NCBI RefSeq assembly: GCF_033568475.1
Contig: NC_133123.1
Span: forward strand, 156,193,753-156,257,752
Direction: 5' to 3'
DNA length: 64,000 bases
From: Henckelia pumila
Taxonomy: Eukaryota; Streptophyta; Magnoliopsida; Lamiales; Gesneriaceae
The notes under the pieces were generated by a model. It was not told the DNA's origin and searched no databases. It saw nothing but the letters and a program-made list of their open reading frames with translations. Made by a program: the position numbers and the translations under genes. This document shows, in pieces, positions 45,898 through 58,042 of this stretch. Within the stretch, counting starts at the first letter, position 1. Each line of letters starts with the position of its first letter.

Positions 45898-46569
45898 CTC
45901 AATGATATCAGGTACCTACCTGTTAATGCTGAAAGTGTAGTCGCCAAGAAATGAGTGTGTGCTTATGTCGAATCTTTGTGTTCACTGTTGCTATATTAGA
46001 TCTATAGATATCATCTATTGGATTTTCGTTCTGACTCTGTAACTTGTAAACTTGAATCACGTGTATGATGCTGGTTTTTATCGTGTGAATACTTGCTCCC
46101 TTTTTCCGAGAGAGACGCTCCTATTGTATCAGCGTATCTACTAAAATATTTGCCTGCGATAAGTTGGCGCGTAGCATCACCAGATAAGTTGTCGCAAGAA
46201 CCCATCACATGTACACTAGAGACCCTAATTTATTTTTGAATATTTCTACATGGCTTGGGTGTCCCAACACGAACTGACCAAAATTTTCAAAAAAGATTAG
46301 CTTATAACTCGCATGTGTTTGATACTGAAGCAAAATCTCCAAGAACTTGATTATATCATTCGTGCAAAGCATGAGGGTTTCCATTAACGAGTGTTCAAGA
46401 AGCTAAAGAATTGAGATCTCGTTTAGAACTGTCTTTAACCAATGAAGAAGACGCCGTTGTGTAAAATCAAGCATCGGAAATAAAGCTGTGAGCTTCTAAT
46501 ATATGAAAGTAAATATTTTACATTACAGATTTCATACTACTGAAATGAATTGAACAAGGACTTGATATT
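45898..46569. other. 3' flank of Mpo1-like gene
   Basis: Probably includes the 3' untranslated region. No other gene. The last five bases before 46570 (ATATT, 46565-46569) are the solo-LTR target duplication. Confidence 0.55.
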
Positions 46570-49242
46570 TGTAACACCCGGTATTTTAAATACGTAAATT
46601 CGCATGCATAATTAGGATATTTAATTATTTAAATTTGTGATTTATGGGTTAAATAATTATGTGAATTATTTGTGCATGATTTAATTTATTTTTTTAAGCA
46701 TTTAACCCATAATTAGTGATTTTACGATTTTTAGTATTTTAATTGTTTTGATCGCGTAGACGGGACCGTGGACGGATGAGATGACAACTTTCTAGCCATT
46801 TTATTTCATGAGCATTTTTAGAGCCCAAAAATATTATTTTGAGTTTTATTACCTCAAAATTTTTAGTATTTAATTTTATATAATTTTAGGAGTCCATTTT
46901 TATTCAAATTTAGCCATTTTAATGACTTTTAATTATTTTTTAAAATTCCCTTAAATTGTAATTTCGGGATTTTAAATTGAGTTATCAGATTTTAACTTTT
47001 ATTTGAAAGTTTAAGTTGTATATTTTTATATTTAAAACCTTTTATCTATATTTAATTAACCTATATTTTAATTAAAACAAAAACAAAACCTAATCTACCA
47101 AAACCCCACGTTATTTTCCATCAGCCGCCACCCCACCCCATATCCATCATCTTCTTCCTCGAACCACAGCCAAGGAGGTTCCATAGCCAAATTTCTTCGA
47201 AGTTTCAAGGTTGCTCGTCGTCCCGTCGTCCCGGAATCGTTTTACACGTTGCTTTCTCTTCAACTTCGGTGCAAGACATGATTCTTTCCTTATTTTCGTG
47301 CCTATCAGTTATTTTAGTGTGTGTATTGTGTATGCATCAAAAACTTTCAAGAATTTTCAGAAAAGAGGGTCGATTTATTTGTGGTTGAAGCTTGTTTACA
47401 TGTATACTCATTCATCTCACGTTTTTTTAAGGACATGGTGGGTTCTAGCTGCTGGTTACGGTTGGTAAGGGGTCTAGGATGGGTCTAGGCTCGAGTGGCT
47501 CGAGCCAAACGAGCCCAGACTTGGAGTCAAGAGGGATCGGCCAAGAAGAGACGCAGATTAGGGCTTCGTGGAAGGGGGCTTGGGTTCGGTGGCTCAGGGT
47601 GCATGGGGTCTGGGCATGGGCTAGGTTCGAACCGCCCAGACGTGGGCTACGTCTGGGCGGCGGGGCTCCGGCCAGGGGCGCTGGAGCAGGGCGGCAGCAG
47701 CCCTAGAAGGGCTGCTGCTCGCGGCCGCGGGCTGCAGGGAAGAGGGGGGGTTCGGGTTTAGGGTTAGGGTTGGTTCCGGGTCGGGTTTATGACCTGGGTC
47801 GGGTCAGTAGGGTAGTGGGTCGGGTTAAGTTGGTCCGGGTCCGGGTTGGTGGGCCGGGCTCGAGTCTTTTTAATTTTAAAGTATTTTATGATTTAATGGG
47901 TTTTTGGGCCAATTAATTAGGAATAAAATGATTTGGGTTCCATTTAATTATTTGGGTTAAATTTAATTATTATTGGGCTTAATTAAATTAATTAAGTGAG
48001 TCCACTAATTTTTATGGGCCTTGGGGGCCCATGGAAGTTATTGGGCCAGTCTTTGGGCTTTTGGGCCCATTGGGCCAGATTAAAATGTTATTGGGCCTAG
48101 AATGTTTTAATGGGCTTTAATTATTTAATTGGGCTTAGAATAATTTTTTTGGGCTTAAGTATGTTATTGGGCCAGTCTCAGTGTTAATGGGCCAGATTTA
48201 AGTAAATGGGCTTGGGTGTTAGGACCAGCAGTCCAGTACAATCCATGAGAAATTGCATGTGTCCTGATTATATATTTAATTATTTTTATGCATTGAAGTT
48301 ATTTTAATATGTATATAATAGTATGAAATTAAATTAAATATATATGAAGGACACACATTTTATTTAAGTACATGCATTCATGAAATAATTTTTATGCATG
48401 ATTTAATGTTTAATGTTGAGCAAAAAAAAATATTTTATGTTGAAAGTTGAAGTAGTGTGACAATTTAAGGGGGACTCGTCCCCATATGTGAACTATTGAA
48501 GGGCAGTTTACTGCCAATTTAAGAGGTGATACGTCACCGCCACGTACGTTGGTTTCCACGCTGATCAGTATTTAATGTATGATTTAAGGTTACACTATGG
48601 ATACAACCATGCGATGTTAGAAAATAATTTGCTCAACAATGTTTATGTATTATGTATGATTATGATATTTAAGTTAATTTAAGTTATGTTATGTCATGAT
48701 GTTATTTTAAGCATGTTCATTCATGTATATGTTATGTATTAGTATTAAAGTGATTTAAATTATTTTAAATCCTTGTTATGTTAGCATGTTGGGCTTTTAG
48801 GCTCACTACACTGATATGGTGCAGGTGAGTACGTAGAGGATGTAGTACCCACCGGAGGCGAGGACGTATGAGCAGACTGGCAGTGATCCCCGTGACCGTG
48901 ATAGATGTCTGAGTCACGTTGCATGTTTTTGAATATGTCAGCATGTTACACATTTTAATTATTTTTCAGTGGTTGTGGTTTAGAATATTTTATTTAAATA
49001 TTTTCAGTGCATGCAAACTTTAATCATTTTATTAATGCAATATTTTAATTCAATATTTGACTCAGATATTTATTTTATTAAAGAATGCATTTTTATTTGA
49101 GTTATTTATTTATTTATTTATTTTTAAATCTTTTTATTCTGTGCATATATGTATGGGCATATATGTACATATTTTATTTAGTAAGTATAAAAAAAAAAAA
49201 TTCGCATATTTATTTATTATTTATAGAGTTAGGGTCGTTTCA
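46570..49242 (+). mobile_element. solo LTR, 2.67 kb, Ty3/gypsy type
   Basis: Starts TGTAACACCCGGTATTTT, ends AGGGTCGTTTCA, flanked by ATATT on both sides (46565-46569, 49243-49247). No internal region, primer site or polypurine tract is attached, so this is what remains after recombination between two LTRs. It contains a GC-rich island (about 47480-47860) that holds GGGTTTAGGGTTAGGG, a telomere-like word, and many GGGCTT/GGGCC words. Strand follows the TG...CA direction and the usual TGTAACACCC start. Open frames in the GC island are not genes. Confidence 0.88.
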
Positions 49243-49806
49243 ATATTACTGAAACAAAGCTCAACCAAGTTGTTATGCACGAAAATGGAGTCTCATACTC
49301 TCTATAATAAAGCAAACCAAGAAACAAGCATATCTAATGTCTGGTTCACCTGCTACATAAACTGTTTGTCCCCTTCAAATAACAGGTTGCCTCGAAATGA
49401 ATTCGAACTGTGATGTGTAATGGCTTTTAGGCTTGGTTATCTGCTTTGGAATCCTTTTCTGATATTCGATGGGCGATGATTTGCCTCGAATACAATGGAA
49501 AGATGGGAACCAAGCAACAATTGAGTTAAGAACACTGGTTTGGTGAGTTCCAACCTTGTAAACATCATACCGAACATTGGTTTGGTGAGTTCAAACATTT
49601 AAACATCGTCCCTTTATGCGGATTATATTGAACGGCAATCGCCTGAGTCCAAATGTTTTTTTTTTTTTCCAACAAAAGCTATGGCAACTAAAATCACCGT
49701 TCTTGGGATCTTTCAGTTACTTCTCGGTCACCACAGGAAATGGATATTAATACACAGGTCAATATTATCAGGAAGTATTGCCATTCTGGCTTTTGATATT
49801 TCATCC
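49243..49806. other. 3' flank of PPR gene
   Basis: Short intergenic stretch, likely including the PPR 3' untranslated region. An imperfect duplication of a phrase (AACATTGGTTTGGTGAGTTC-like) is seen near 49540 and 49575. No gene. Confidence 0.5.
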
Positions 49807-51858
49807 TTATTCCTTGCAAAGTTCTTGTTCAGAAAACATGAAAGATCGTGCAACATATTCGTTTGTGGAATCCAGGCCAGAATTTGATAGTTCATCACGA
49901 CACTTCAAAGCGGATGCAAAATCACCCATCCCCTGATAACCCCTATACAGTAACTTATATAAGTATGCATTTGGCAGCATGCCCAACTTTAGCATATCTG
50001 CTTGCAGCATCATAACATCAAACACGTGTTTGGACTCATAATGCCCCTTTATCATAACAGCATAATCAGAGATTTCTGGTCGTAACCCGCTTCTCCGCAG
50101 ATCAGAGAAAAAGTTGCTGGCCTTAAAAATCCGACCATCTTTGCACAAACCATCGATCAAGGCAGAATACATGACATTATTTGGGGAACTGTACCCTATA
50201 TTATTGTTGCCTAACTGGTCTACTTCTACAACAAATCCAGCTACAGATTGTTCCAAGAAAATCTTGATTGCATCATTGATCCTTCCATGTTTGCACATCC
50301 CGTCAATCAAACAACTAACTGTATAAACATTGGAAGCAATTCCAGATTCTATCATTTCTTTGTGCAGTCGAAGAGCTGCATCTGTGTTACCACTTTTGAA
50401 GTGCCCATCGATTAAACTAGTGTATGCAACTACATCTGGCTTGTAGCCTTTGATTGCCATTTCTGAATAGAGTCCCATGGCGGCATCCATATTTCCTACT
50501 TTGCAATATCCATCTATGAGTGTACAGAAAGTAACTATATCAGGCTGCAAATCAGTCTCCACCATTTGCGAACAAATCTGCAGAGCTTTCTCCATGTCTC
50601 CGTTCTTGCAATATCCATCAATTAGTGTATTATACACCACAGAATTTGCTAGTAATCCTGCATTTTTCATCTTCCAAAACACATTCTCCGCATCTTGAAC
50701 TCTACCAATTCCACAGTAGCCCTTCATAAGTATACCCCATGTAAAAACATCCGGAGAAATACAGAATTTCTCCATTTCCAGATACATGTCCTCAGCAGAA
50801 GATAGATCACCAGCGTTACAGAATCCATCAATTATACAGTTATATATATACACATTAGGAACGACGTTTAGCTTCACCATATGCACAAAATAGTTACTAA
50901 AAGCCACAAGGTTTCCCATTTTGGTAAATAAATCAATTATGATACAATAGGTGACAAAATTTGGCAGCACTTTATAATCCAACATCTCGTGATATAGTTT
51001 AAGGACTTTCTGAACATTTACCATCTTAGAATATCCATCCATTAGAGTATTGTAAGTGTACACATTAGGATCAACGTCACCTTCTTGCATCCCCGAAAAC
51101 AAAATTTCTGCTTCAGACATCTTATTCTCCAAACATAGGCAGTGTATGAGTGTAGTGTAAATCACTACCGTTGGCTTCAACCCTTTTTGGATCATCTCAT
51201 CAAACAACTCTTTGGCTTTCGCACTATCCCCTCGATCACGAGAAGCGTCCATTAGTATTCCATAAGTCACCACACTTGGGGATGCACCTTTCAGAACCAT
51301 GTCTCTATAGACATCCCACATGAACTCTACCCGACCCGTTTTCAGAATCCCATTCAAAAGCGCATTACAAACTTGCACAGCAGGAAGCTTGCTCAACCTG
51401 CGGTACACCCAGTGCCCTTCATCAACAAGACCCTTTTCGCATAAAGCAACGATCAGCACTCCAAACACATTAAAATTGTCATCCGGAGTCCGAACCTGAT
51501 TAAGTGCATTGAAAATCGAAGAACACACTTTATGTGGCTTCCGGGTGGTTCTCAAAACTTCAATGAGGTCTTCCATCAAACATCTGGCCTTCACATACAA
51601 TTTAGCCTCGGTTAAGAAATGGATTATGGCGGAATGGAGTTTCAGAGTCCTCGCTGGATTGATGGTTCTGGATGCCGCGTTGAAGAGTTTGAGCGCTTGT
51701 TTTGGGGTCGTGGAATTGAGTATTGAAGTGGCTAAATCTGCTAGGTAAGGTGATGACGTCGGTGAAGGATATGCCGTCGTGGCGGCGGATGATATGAACG
51801 GCGGCGATGAGATTTGCCGGAGAATGGGTTTGATTCTTGGTGGGGAAAGATTCAACAT
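49807..51858 (-). CDS. P-class pentatricopeptide repeat (PPR) protein
   Basis: Single exon, 683 residues, ATG at 51858. The first 35-45 residues are rich in Ser, Pro, Arg and Ala (MLNLSPPRIKPILRQISSPP), as in organelle-targeting peptides. From about residue 160 to 660 there are roughly a dozen 35-residue helical hairpin repeats (for example VTYGILMDASRDRGDSAKAK and VVYNTLIDGYCKNGDMEKAL). A non-repeat stretch of about 15 residues (VEVDQLGNNNIGYSS) sits between late repeats. No E or DYW tail is seen, so it is P-class. Such proteins bind one RNA base per repeat and guide RNA maturation, stability or translation in mitochondria or chloroplasts. The target cannot be read without careful repeat alignment. 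The frame is intact; the lack of introns is normal for the family. Confidence 0.93.
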   Translation of the reverse strand: MLNLSPPRIKPILRQISSPPFISSAATTAYPSPTSSPYLADLATSILNSTTPKQALKLFNAASRTINPARTLKLHSAIIHFLTEAKLYVKARCLMEDLIEVLRTTRKPHKVCSSIFNALNQVRTPDDNFNVFGVLIVALCEKGLVDEGHWVYRRLSKLPAVQVCNALLNGILKTGRVEFMWDVYRDMVLKGASPSVVTYGILMDASRDRGDSAKAKELFDEMIQKGLKPTVVIYTTLIHCLCLENKMSEAEILFSGMQEGDVDPNVYTYNTLMDGYSKMVNVQKVLKLYHEMLDYKVLPNFVTYCIIIDLFTKMGNLVAFSNYFVHMVKLNVVPNVYIYNCIIDGFCNAGDLSSAEDMYLEMEKFCISPDVFTWGILMKGYCGIGRVQDAENVFWKMKNAGLLANSVVYNTLIDGYCKNGDMEKALQICSQMVETDLQPDIVTFCTLIDGYCKVGNMDAAMGLYSEMAIKGYKPDVVAYTSLIDGHFKSGNTDAALRLHKEMIESGIASNVYTVSCLIDGMCKHGRINDAIKIFLEQSVAGFVVEVDQLGNNNIGYSSPNNVMYSALIDGLCKDGRIFKASNFFSDLRRSGLRPEISDYAVMIKGHYESKHVFDVMMLQADMLKLGMLPNAYLYKLLYRGYQGMGDFASALKCRDELSNSGLDSTNEYVARSFMFSEQELCKE

Positions 51859-51917
51859 TTCCTCAGGTGATGGCAGAATCTATCGATCCCATTAACACAC
51901 CGAATTCAAACTTATTA

Positions 51918-52253
51918 AAGATTGTTTGCTAAAAAAAAGTTATTTTTAGTTTTTGTTTTAAAAAAATTATTTTTGTGTTTTTTTTAAACCTAGATTATGT
52001 GTTAGCTTATGATTAATTTAATTAAAATCCAAAAGCTAGTCATGTAGTGATTATGATTCTCCAAAAATAATTCAAATAAGAAGGTCATTGTTATAATCAC
52101 TTTTGGAGAATCATAATCACCACATGACTAGCTTTTGAATTTCAATTAAGTTAAGCATAAGCTAAAACATAATCTAAGTTTAAAAAACATACAAAAGTGA
52201 TTTTTTTAATCAAAAGCTAAGAATCAATTTTTTTTAGTGATTGCAAACACTCC
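51918..52253. repeat. fold-back MITE upstream of PPR gene
   Basis: Two long arms are inverted copies (about 51918-52073 and 52103-52253). For example TAGTGATTATGATTCTCCAA on the left faces TTGGAGAATCATAATCACCA on the right. Ends AAGATTGTTTGC and (other strand) GGAGTGTTTGC, flanked by TTA on both sides (51915-51917, 52254-52256), fit a PIF/Harbinger-type MITE. It starts only about 60 bp upstream of the PPR start codon. Confidence 0.75.
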
Positions 52254-55235
52254 TTAACATTCTTAGGTTTGATTTTTATTTTTATTCAGAGTGAGCCAAC
52301 TCGCGGGAGCATGCTTAATCCGCAACCTACTTTGGTTAAGTTGGGTTGAGAATTTTCAGTCCGTCAGATGGTGGGCCAGCCCGGCCGCTCTTGATCCGCT
52401 AAACGGTGAGTTATTGATGGGCCGACCCGTCACGCAAATGATTAGTTTTCATATTCTTATTTTTTTTTATTACATTCTAGTGTATGTTTTAAAAATTGTC
52501 AGAATTTTTTATTTGCATATAAGTTCTTTTCAACGTGAGTTTTTGAGAAGTGTTATTTATACTCCAAAATATATTAATCACACTCTACTTCTCTTATTTA
52601 TTTTATTAATTGACATTAATATCCCTACATATATCTTTCTGATTTTGTAAAGCCAATTGATCTATTTGGGTGCATTTAGTTGATGTGATAGTATAACTGA
52701 TGGATTGATAATTTGGTTGATGTCGAACACATAATTTAAATTATATATTGTCACGTATTTATGTATCTGGGTAACTGAACAAATCTTAGGAACTTATGTT
52801 AGATATGTTAATAGTGGAGGTTGGAAATTGGAACCATTAAGAAAAATATTTCCAGTTATTTTTCTCTTTTCCAATGGCTTTCAAGCATGCATTGTAAGGT
52901 GGAAATAGGTACGACGCTTTTATCATCAAAAAAATAAACAATGATATAAAGATATATAGTTATTATATCAGACAAGCTGATTAAGGTTAACAAAATTCTG
53001 TATTTCTTCTGAAAGTCAGCGTTGTTCCGGCCACTTTTCCTGTGGTCATGAGAACCTTCATTTGACGCCAATTCACATAACATCCATAAAAAGATCATAC
53101 CTTTTTGCTAATATTTTTATAGAGTAGAGCATTTTCTGAAGGTAGGTAAAATGCGGGTTCTAGATAGGTAATTTAATTAAAAATATTTGAAAATATCCAA
53201 GAGCAAAAGGTAACTTGCGTTCATAATCTAACTACTGTACAAATTTGGATTCACAAACCTGCATCAAGCGAGGGACTTATTTTCCTAGTTGAGTATCCCG
53301 GGGCTTCGGGATTTGGGGAAAAGGTGTATCCAACGAAACAAACATAAGCTAACCCATCTATCATACCATAATCCAATAAACCAAACACAACCTTAAAGTT
53401 TACGTACTTTCCTATTTTATTAGATATATCATATATTAGCATGACTATAAATACAACTTCCATATATAACATATACTTAAAAGTTAATATTTTTAATAAA
53501 TCTATTTACGGCATAAATTATATCATATTATCATAATATAAAAAAACTTTGTTTAAAAAAAATAATTTTAAAAACTTTTAAGAGATTATTTTACTGAATA
53601 TTTTAATTATAAAACTAATATCATGTGTTTTTGAATAATATTATATTAATATATGCAAAAGCATATAGTTATACTATATTAGTTTTTTTTTTTGGGATTC
53701 AGCTATTATATATTAGTTAGGGCCATAATATCATATTTTTTAAAAAAATTTCTTAAGTTTTTTTATTTTGTAATTAATATTGCATTCGAGTGTATTATAT
53801 AATTTACATGGTTATGTATATTACTTAATTTGGATACCAATTAAATAAAATTAGGTAAATCTATTTCAAAATGATAAAATCAAGTTAATATTATCAGTAA
53901 ATCAAGATAATTTATTTTTTTGAAGAAAAGATAATCTAATAAAAAAATATTTTCATTTGGAACTTTATTTGATTTCTTATTCAATTCTACAGAAAAGTGA
54001 TGAATAAAAATAAAATAACATGAATTGTTAAATTTAAAAATCAAAAGATAATTATAAGTGAACCAAAATATTTAATGATACATGTAAATTTATTTAATAT
54101 TTTATGTCTGATTTTATTTATTGAAAGCTTTATACCCTTCCAATAAAATCGAGATCTAAATAAAAATATATCAATAAAGTAAAAATAAAGTGTATATTTA
54201 AATTATTTTATTTATTACACGTATAAATTATAATTATAAATGTTTAAAAATAAAAATAAAAATTATAATAGCTAATATGAAAAAAATTAAGTTTGAAAGG
54301 TCAATCAATTAATATTATGTATATAAAAAATTCATATGTGTGGATACTTTTGTCAAATAAAATAACAAAAATATAAAATAGAATGTGATTAACAATTTTT
54401 GGAGTGTAAATTAAATAACACTCCCCTTGTTTTTATCTATTTTGATCCGTATCTAAGCTAGCTCTTCAACGAAGATTGTATTATTTATGTTTTTGCGACT
54501 TTACTCATTTATAACAATTTAAATTTAAATTAATATATACGATCGTCTTAATAAAATATTATAGCATTATAAATATAAATAGGTTTATTTTTTATTAGTT
54601 ATAATTTAGAGCAAAATTCCAGTGCGAACACAAAAGAAGATTGATGGTTTGTTTGACACATACGAAATCCATATTTTATCACCATATGTTGTAAGGAGAA
54701 GAAATCATTTTTTGAAGTATGTAAAAAAACTCACAAACTCGGAAATTCCATAAACTTTCACACATATTATTGAATAAAAATTGAAAAGTAAGAACTCTTT
54801 CAAATTACATTTAGAAAATCTCTAATAAATTATACTTTCCAAGAATATAAAAAGCAATATACTTTGACTTTCAAAATTAAAGCTTTAATTTTGAGGCAAA
54901 TCCAATGCACCACTATAATATTTAATTTTATGGATTAATTTTTCCGAGTGATGAGATCTTATACATAAAGTAATGTATTAAAAATATATTTAAGAGTTGA
55001 TATTTATCAATAAATGTAAGGTTCATACTACTTGTACTTTTAAATATATATTTATCTTAGAATAATACCCTAACATCAACGTGAGAGTGAAATTTCCCAA
55101 ATTTTCTTACTATTGATGATTTATAACCAATCACATTAAGTTAAATCAATTAATAAAGAACCCCTCAAAAGGTTGACTTAAAGTGGTGAAATAAATGTTT
55201 CAAATGATGTATTTTCACGACATATATACATAATG
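52254..55235. other. AT-rich intergenic region
   Basis: No gene supported. A fragment of the GC-rich hAT-like family lies near 52290-52445 (GGGCCAGCCCGGCCGC-like words). The rest is AT-rich. Confidence 0.5.
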
Positions 55236-55460
55236 TATGGGGTGGTTTTTCGGTATACCTTACTTCAAATATTGGTATGAAAAAAATTCATACCGATATC
55301 GATAGTAAAATTTCGAAATTTTGGTACGAAAAAAATCCATATTGATACCGTATAGATACCGAAAAAAAAATCGATATACCGAAAAAATGTATGTATATCG
55401 AAAAAATTTCTGTACGGTATGCCAAAATTTCGGTATTTCGGTACGGTATGCCAGCCCTTA
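55236..55460. repeat. 225-bp hAT-type MITE, copy 1
   Basis: Close match to 58575-58796: starts TATGGGGTGGTTTTTCGGTA and ends GGTATGCCAGCCCTTA. Flanks ACATAATG and ACATACAT are only partly alike, so the duplication has decayed. The interior is full of CGGTAT/ATACCG words. Confidence 0.8.
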
Positions 55461-56572
55461 ACATACATGTTCTAAAAAATGCGGACTGAGTGTGATTAAA
55501 TGTGAGCAAAAAAATTTGTTTTTGGCAAAAGTATGAAAAAATGGTCAACTCTTTGGTTGACCATATTAAACATGAAATACGTGAAAAACTTAATTTTTTA
55601 AAATAATATTTATGTTATTTTTCATTTTTTAAAACTAATTTTTAACTTTTAAATTTTATTTGAAATAATAAATTTTTTAGAGAAAAAAAATTCAAAAACA
55701 TCAAATTAAATTTGTCACGTACATTTTTTTTCTTTGTGACTAATTAAGAGGTGAGTTTTTACTCAACACAAAAAATTTACTCCAAATGATTTGTGATTTT
55801 GAGACTTAAATTTTTTTATAACAAGTTTATATGTTATTTATTCTATTAATCAACTTAATATTAAAATTATACCAAAAATCAAAAAAATATTTTTCATAAG
55901 CTTGCTCGTGAGTCGTGAATCGTGATGCCTCGTCACGCTTAACATTTTTAAAACCTTGTATTTATGTATGTATGCATCTTTTCAAGATTATTGAAATATA
56001 ATTTGGGTAGGCTCCGAGTGCAAATGCAAATTCCCACAATCTATTAAATTAAGTTTGTGTTATTTCTTATCCCAACCATGAATGATAAAAGGGGTAAAAA
56101 GGCAAGAAAAATATATATAAAAAAATAGCTCACTAATTAAAGAATTGCCTCATAGAGACGAGCTTGAAGTTTTGCGAAAACCAAGCATATATATTAATGA
56201 AATTACAAATAAAATTTGAAATCGTAATTATTGAGCCATCATCCTCTAAGCATTGTTTATTTTTAATACAATTAAGAATATTATTAGAACAAAGCTTCAA
56301 ACAACCTACATATTTTATTTTTTAATTAATTACAAAATATTTGCATTTTTCTTGAGATTTAGAGTAAGTCAACGGACTAAAAAGCACGATTTATTTTTTT
56401 GGTTAAAAAGCTTTTAGAAATTAATTAGGATTTTTGGCTTATGCGCTTTTGCTTTTGCTTTTTGCTTTTGCTTTTATTTAAAAATAAAAATAAAAATATT
56501 TTTCAACAGTTATTTAAACGTCAAATTTTTTTTGATTTTTTTAATAAATAAAAACTTAAAAATATAAATTTA
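55461..56572. other. AT-rich intergenic region
   Basis: No gene seen; low-complexity TTTTGC repeats near 56440-56480. Confidence 0.5.
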
Positions 56573-57160
56573 GAGGTATTTGATTGAACTTATAATTAAT
56601 CTCTACAAAACAACTTATAATTTGTTTTGAAGTTTATAAGTTGTTAAAATTTGTTTGTCAGACATTTTTCTAAACAACTTATAAGTTGTTCGATATTTTA
56701 TAAGTTATTTTTAAAAATTTTGATCTCCAATTTTTTAAAATATATTATTCTAAATTTATTTTTCTCAAATATTCTTTTATATTTTCATAAATCTCCATTA
56801 TGTCTTCCACACAATATGACAAAATATAACCAAACAAACTACAAGCATACATATCTCTCACATCGTAACATAGTAAAATAATTTTATTCTTTTAATATAG
56901 GTTTTATGATATAATATGATATAATTTAAAAATTATTTCTCTCTCACACACAAATATATACACACACATAAATTATCTTCGAAATATTATAATTTTTTAA
57001 ACAATTTTGACAATAAAAAAATCTTATAATAAAGATACATAAATATCTGTAATTTTTTTAAAATAAATTTCTCCAAACATTTTAATAGATCATTTCAATA
57101 TAATACTTGACAGTTTATAAACTCCTAAGTAGTTTTTATTAAGTCTAGTCAAACACCTTC
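56573..57160. repeat. PIF/Harbinger-like MITE, 588 bp
   Basis: Ends GAGGTATTTGATTGAACTT and, on the other strand, GAAGGTGTTTGACTAGACTT, with TTA on both sides (56570-56572 and 57161-57163). The interior is AT-rich with no transposase. Confidence 0.6.
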
Positions 57161-57301
57161 TTATTTTTAAACATTTTTAATTTACAAGTACTTATGTATC
57201 CAAACTCACCTTAATAAGAGTACATAAATCTATAATTAGTAAAAAAAAAAATACTAAATATAAAAAGTAGACTATTTGAGAAAGCCGAAAAAAGATATAT
57301 A

Positions 57302-57555
57302 TCTAAATCTATTATTATATATTATGTAAGAGCAAGTGATCTCTTGGTATGGACAACTCTTGATTTTTGCTCTTCAATAATTATGTAATTATGAATATGC
57401 CATTTTTACTATATATATTTTTTTCATTTCATAAATATTTATTCATAAAAATGTCATTTTTTAATTTTACTATTTATTATTATTATTATTACTATTTATT
57501 TTCAATTTAAAAAATATACAATAGAAGACACGCAACGCGTGCGTCCGAGTACTAG
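57302..57555 (+). mobile_element. possible non-autonomous Helitron, copy 1
   Basis: The 3' end has a small hairpin (ACGCAACGCGTGCGT, 57530-57544) followed by a short spacer and CTAG before a T, the usual Helitron end. A candidate 5' end starts TCTAAATCTATTATTATATA after an A. Size and content are similar to the next copy. Confidence 0.45.
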
Positions 57556-57765
57556 TTATATATTAAGCAAAAGCATCTTAGTTGATCTTTTGGTATGCTC
57601 AACCTCAGCAAAAAAAAAAAAAAAAACTCATAAAAGTGTCAAATTAAAAAAAATGCTTACCATATTAAAATCAAACACTTTAAAAATAAATGTTATATAA
57701 TATACACACAACACATAATATTTATGTATTACGTTATACACGCAATGCGTGTGTGTTAACGCTAG
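57556..57765 (+). mobile_element. possible non-autonomous Helitron, copy 2
   Basis: Begins immediately after copy 1 with similar sequence (TATATATTAAG, then TTGATCTTTTGGTATG) and ends with the hairpin ACACGCAATGCGTGTGT (57738-57754), then CTAG (57762-57765) and T. The 5' end appears shortened. Confidence 0.45.
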
Positions 57766-58042
57766 TATACAATATATATGTGTGTGTATAATCGGGATGG
57801 AAAAAATATTAATTGTACTATTAATTATCCCATTCACACACCAAAAGTGGGAGATTTTATTGTTAATGACCCTCCCATACTCATTTCAAAAACCATGGCA
57901 AAGCATTAAATTGTCGCCATCTGATTACTTGAATAAAGAAATTTTGCATTTATGCATATATATGTGTAGAAACTCATCTGAATTTCCAATTCATTTAGAA
58001 CAAAAAAAATCTCTGGTTTAAGAGTTCATTTTATTAATAATT

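Noticed and set aside
46011-46208. Minus-strand frame of 65 codons after the Mpo1-like gene
   Set aside because: It lies in the probable 3' untranslated region and matches no family I recognise.
47479-47761. Two overlapping Gly/Arg-rich frames
   Set aside because: They come from the GC island of a solo LTR, overlap each other and resemble no protein family.
55265-55548. Two overlapping minus-strand Phe/Tyr-rich frames
   Set aside because: They arise from the MITE at 55236-55460; the sister copy gives a similar frame at 58601-58822.
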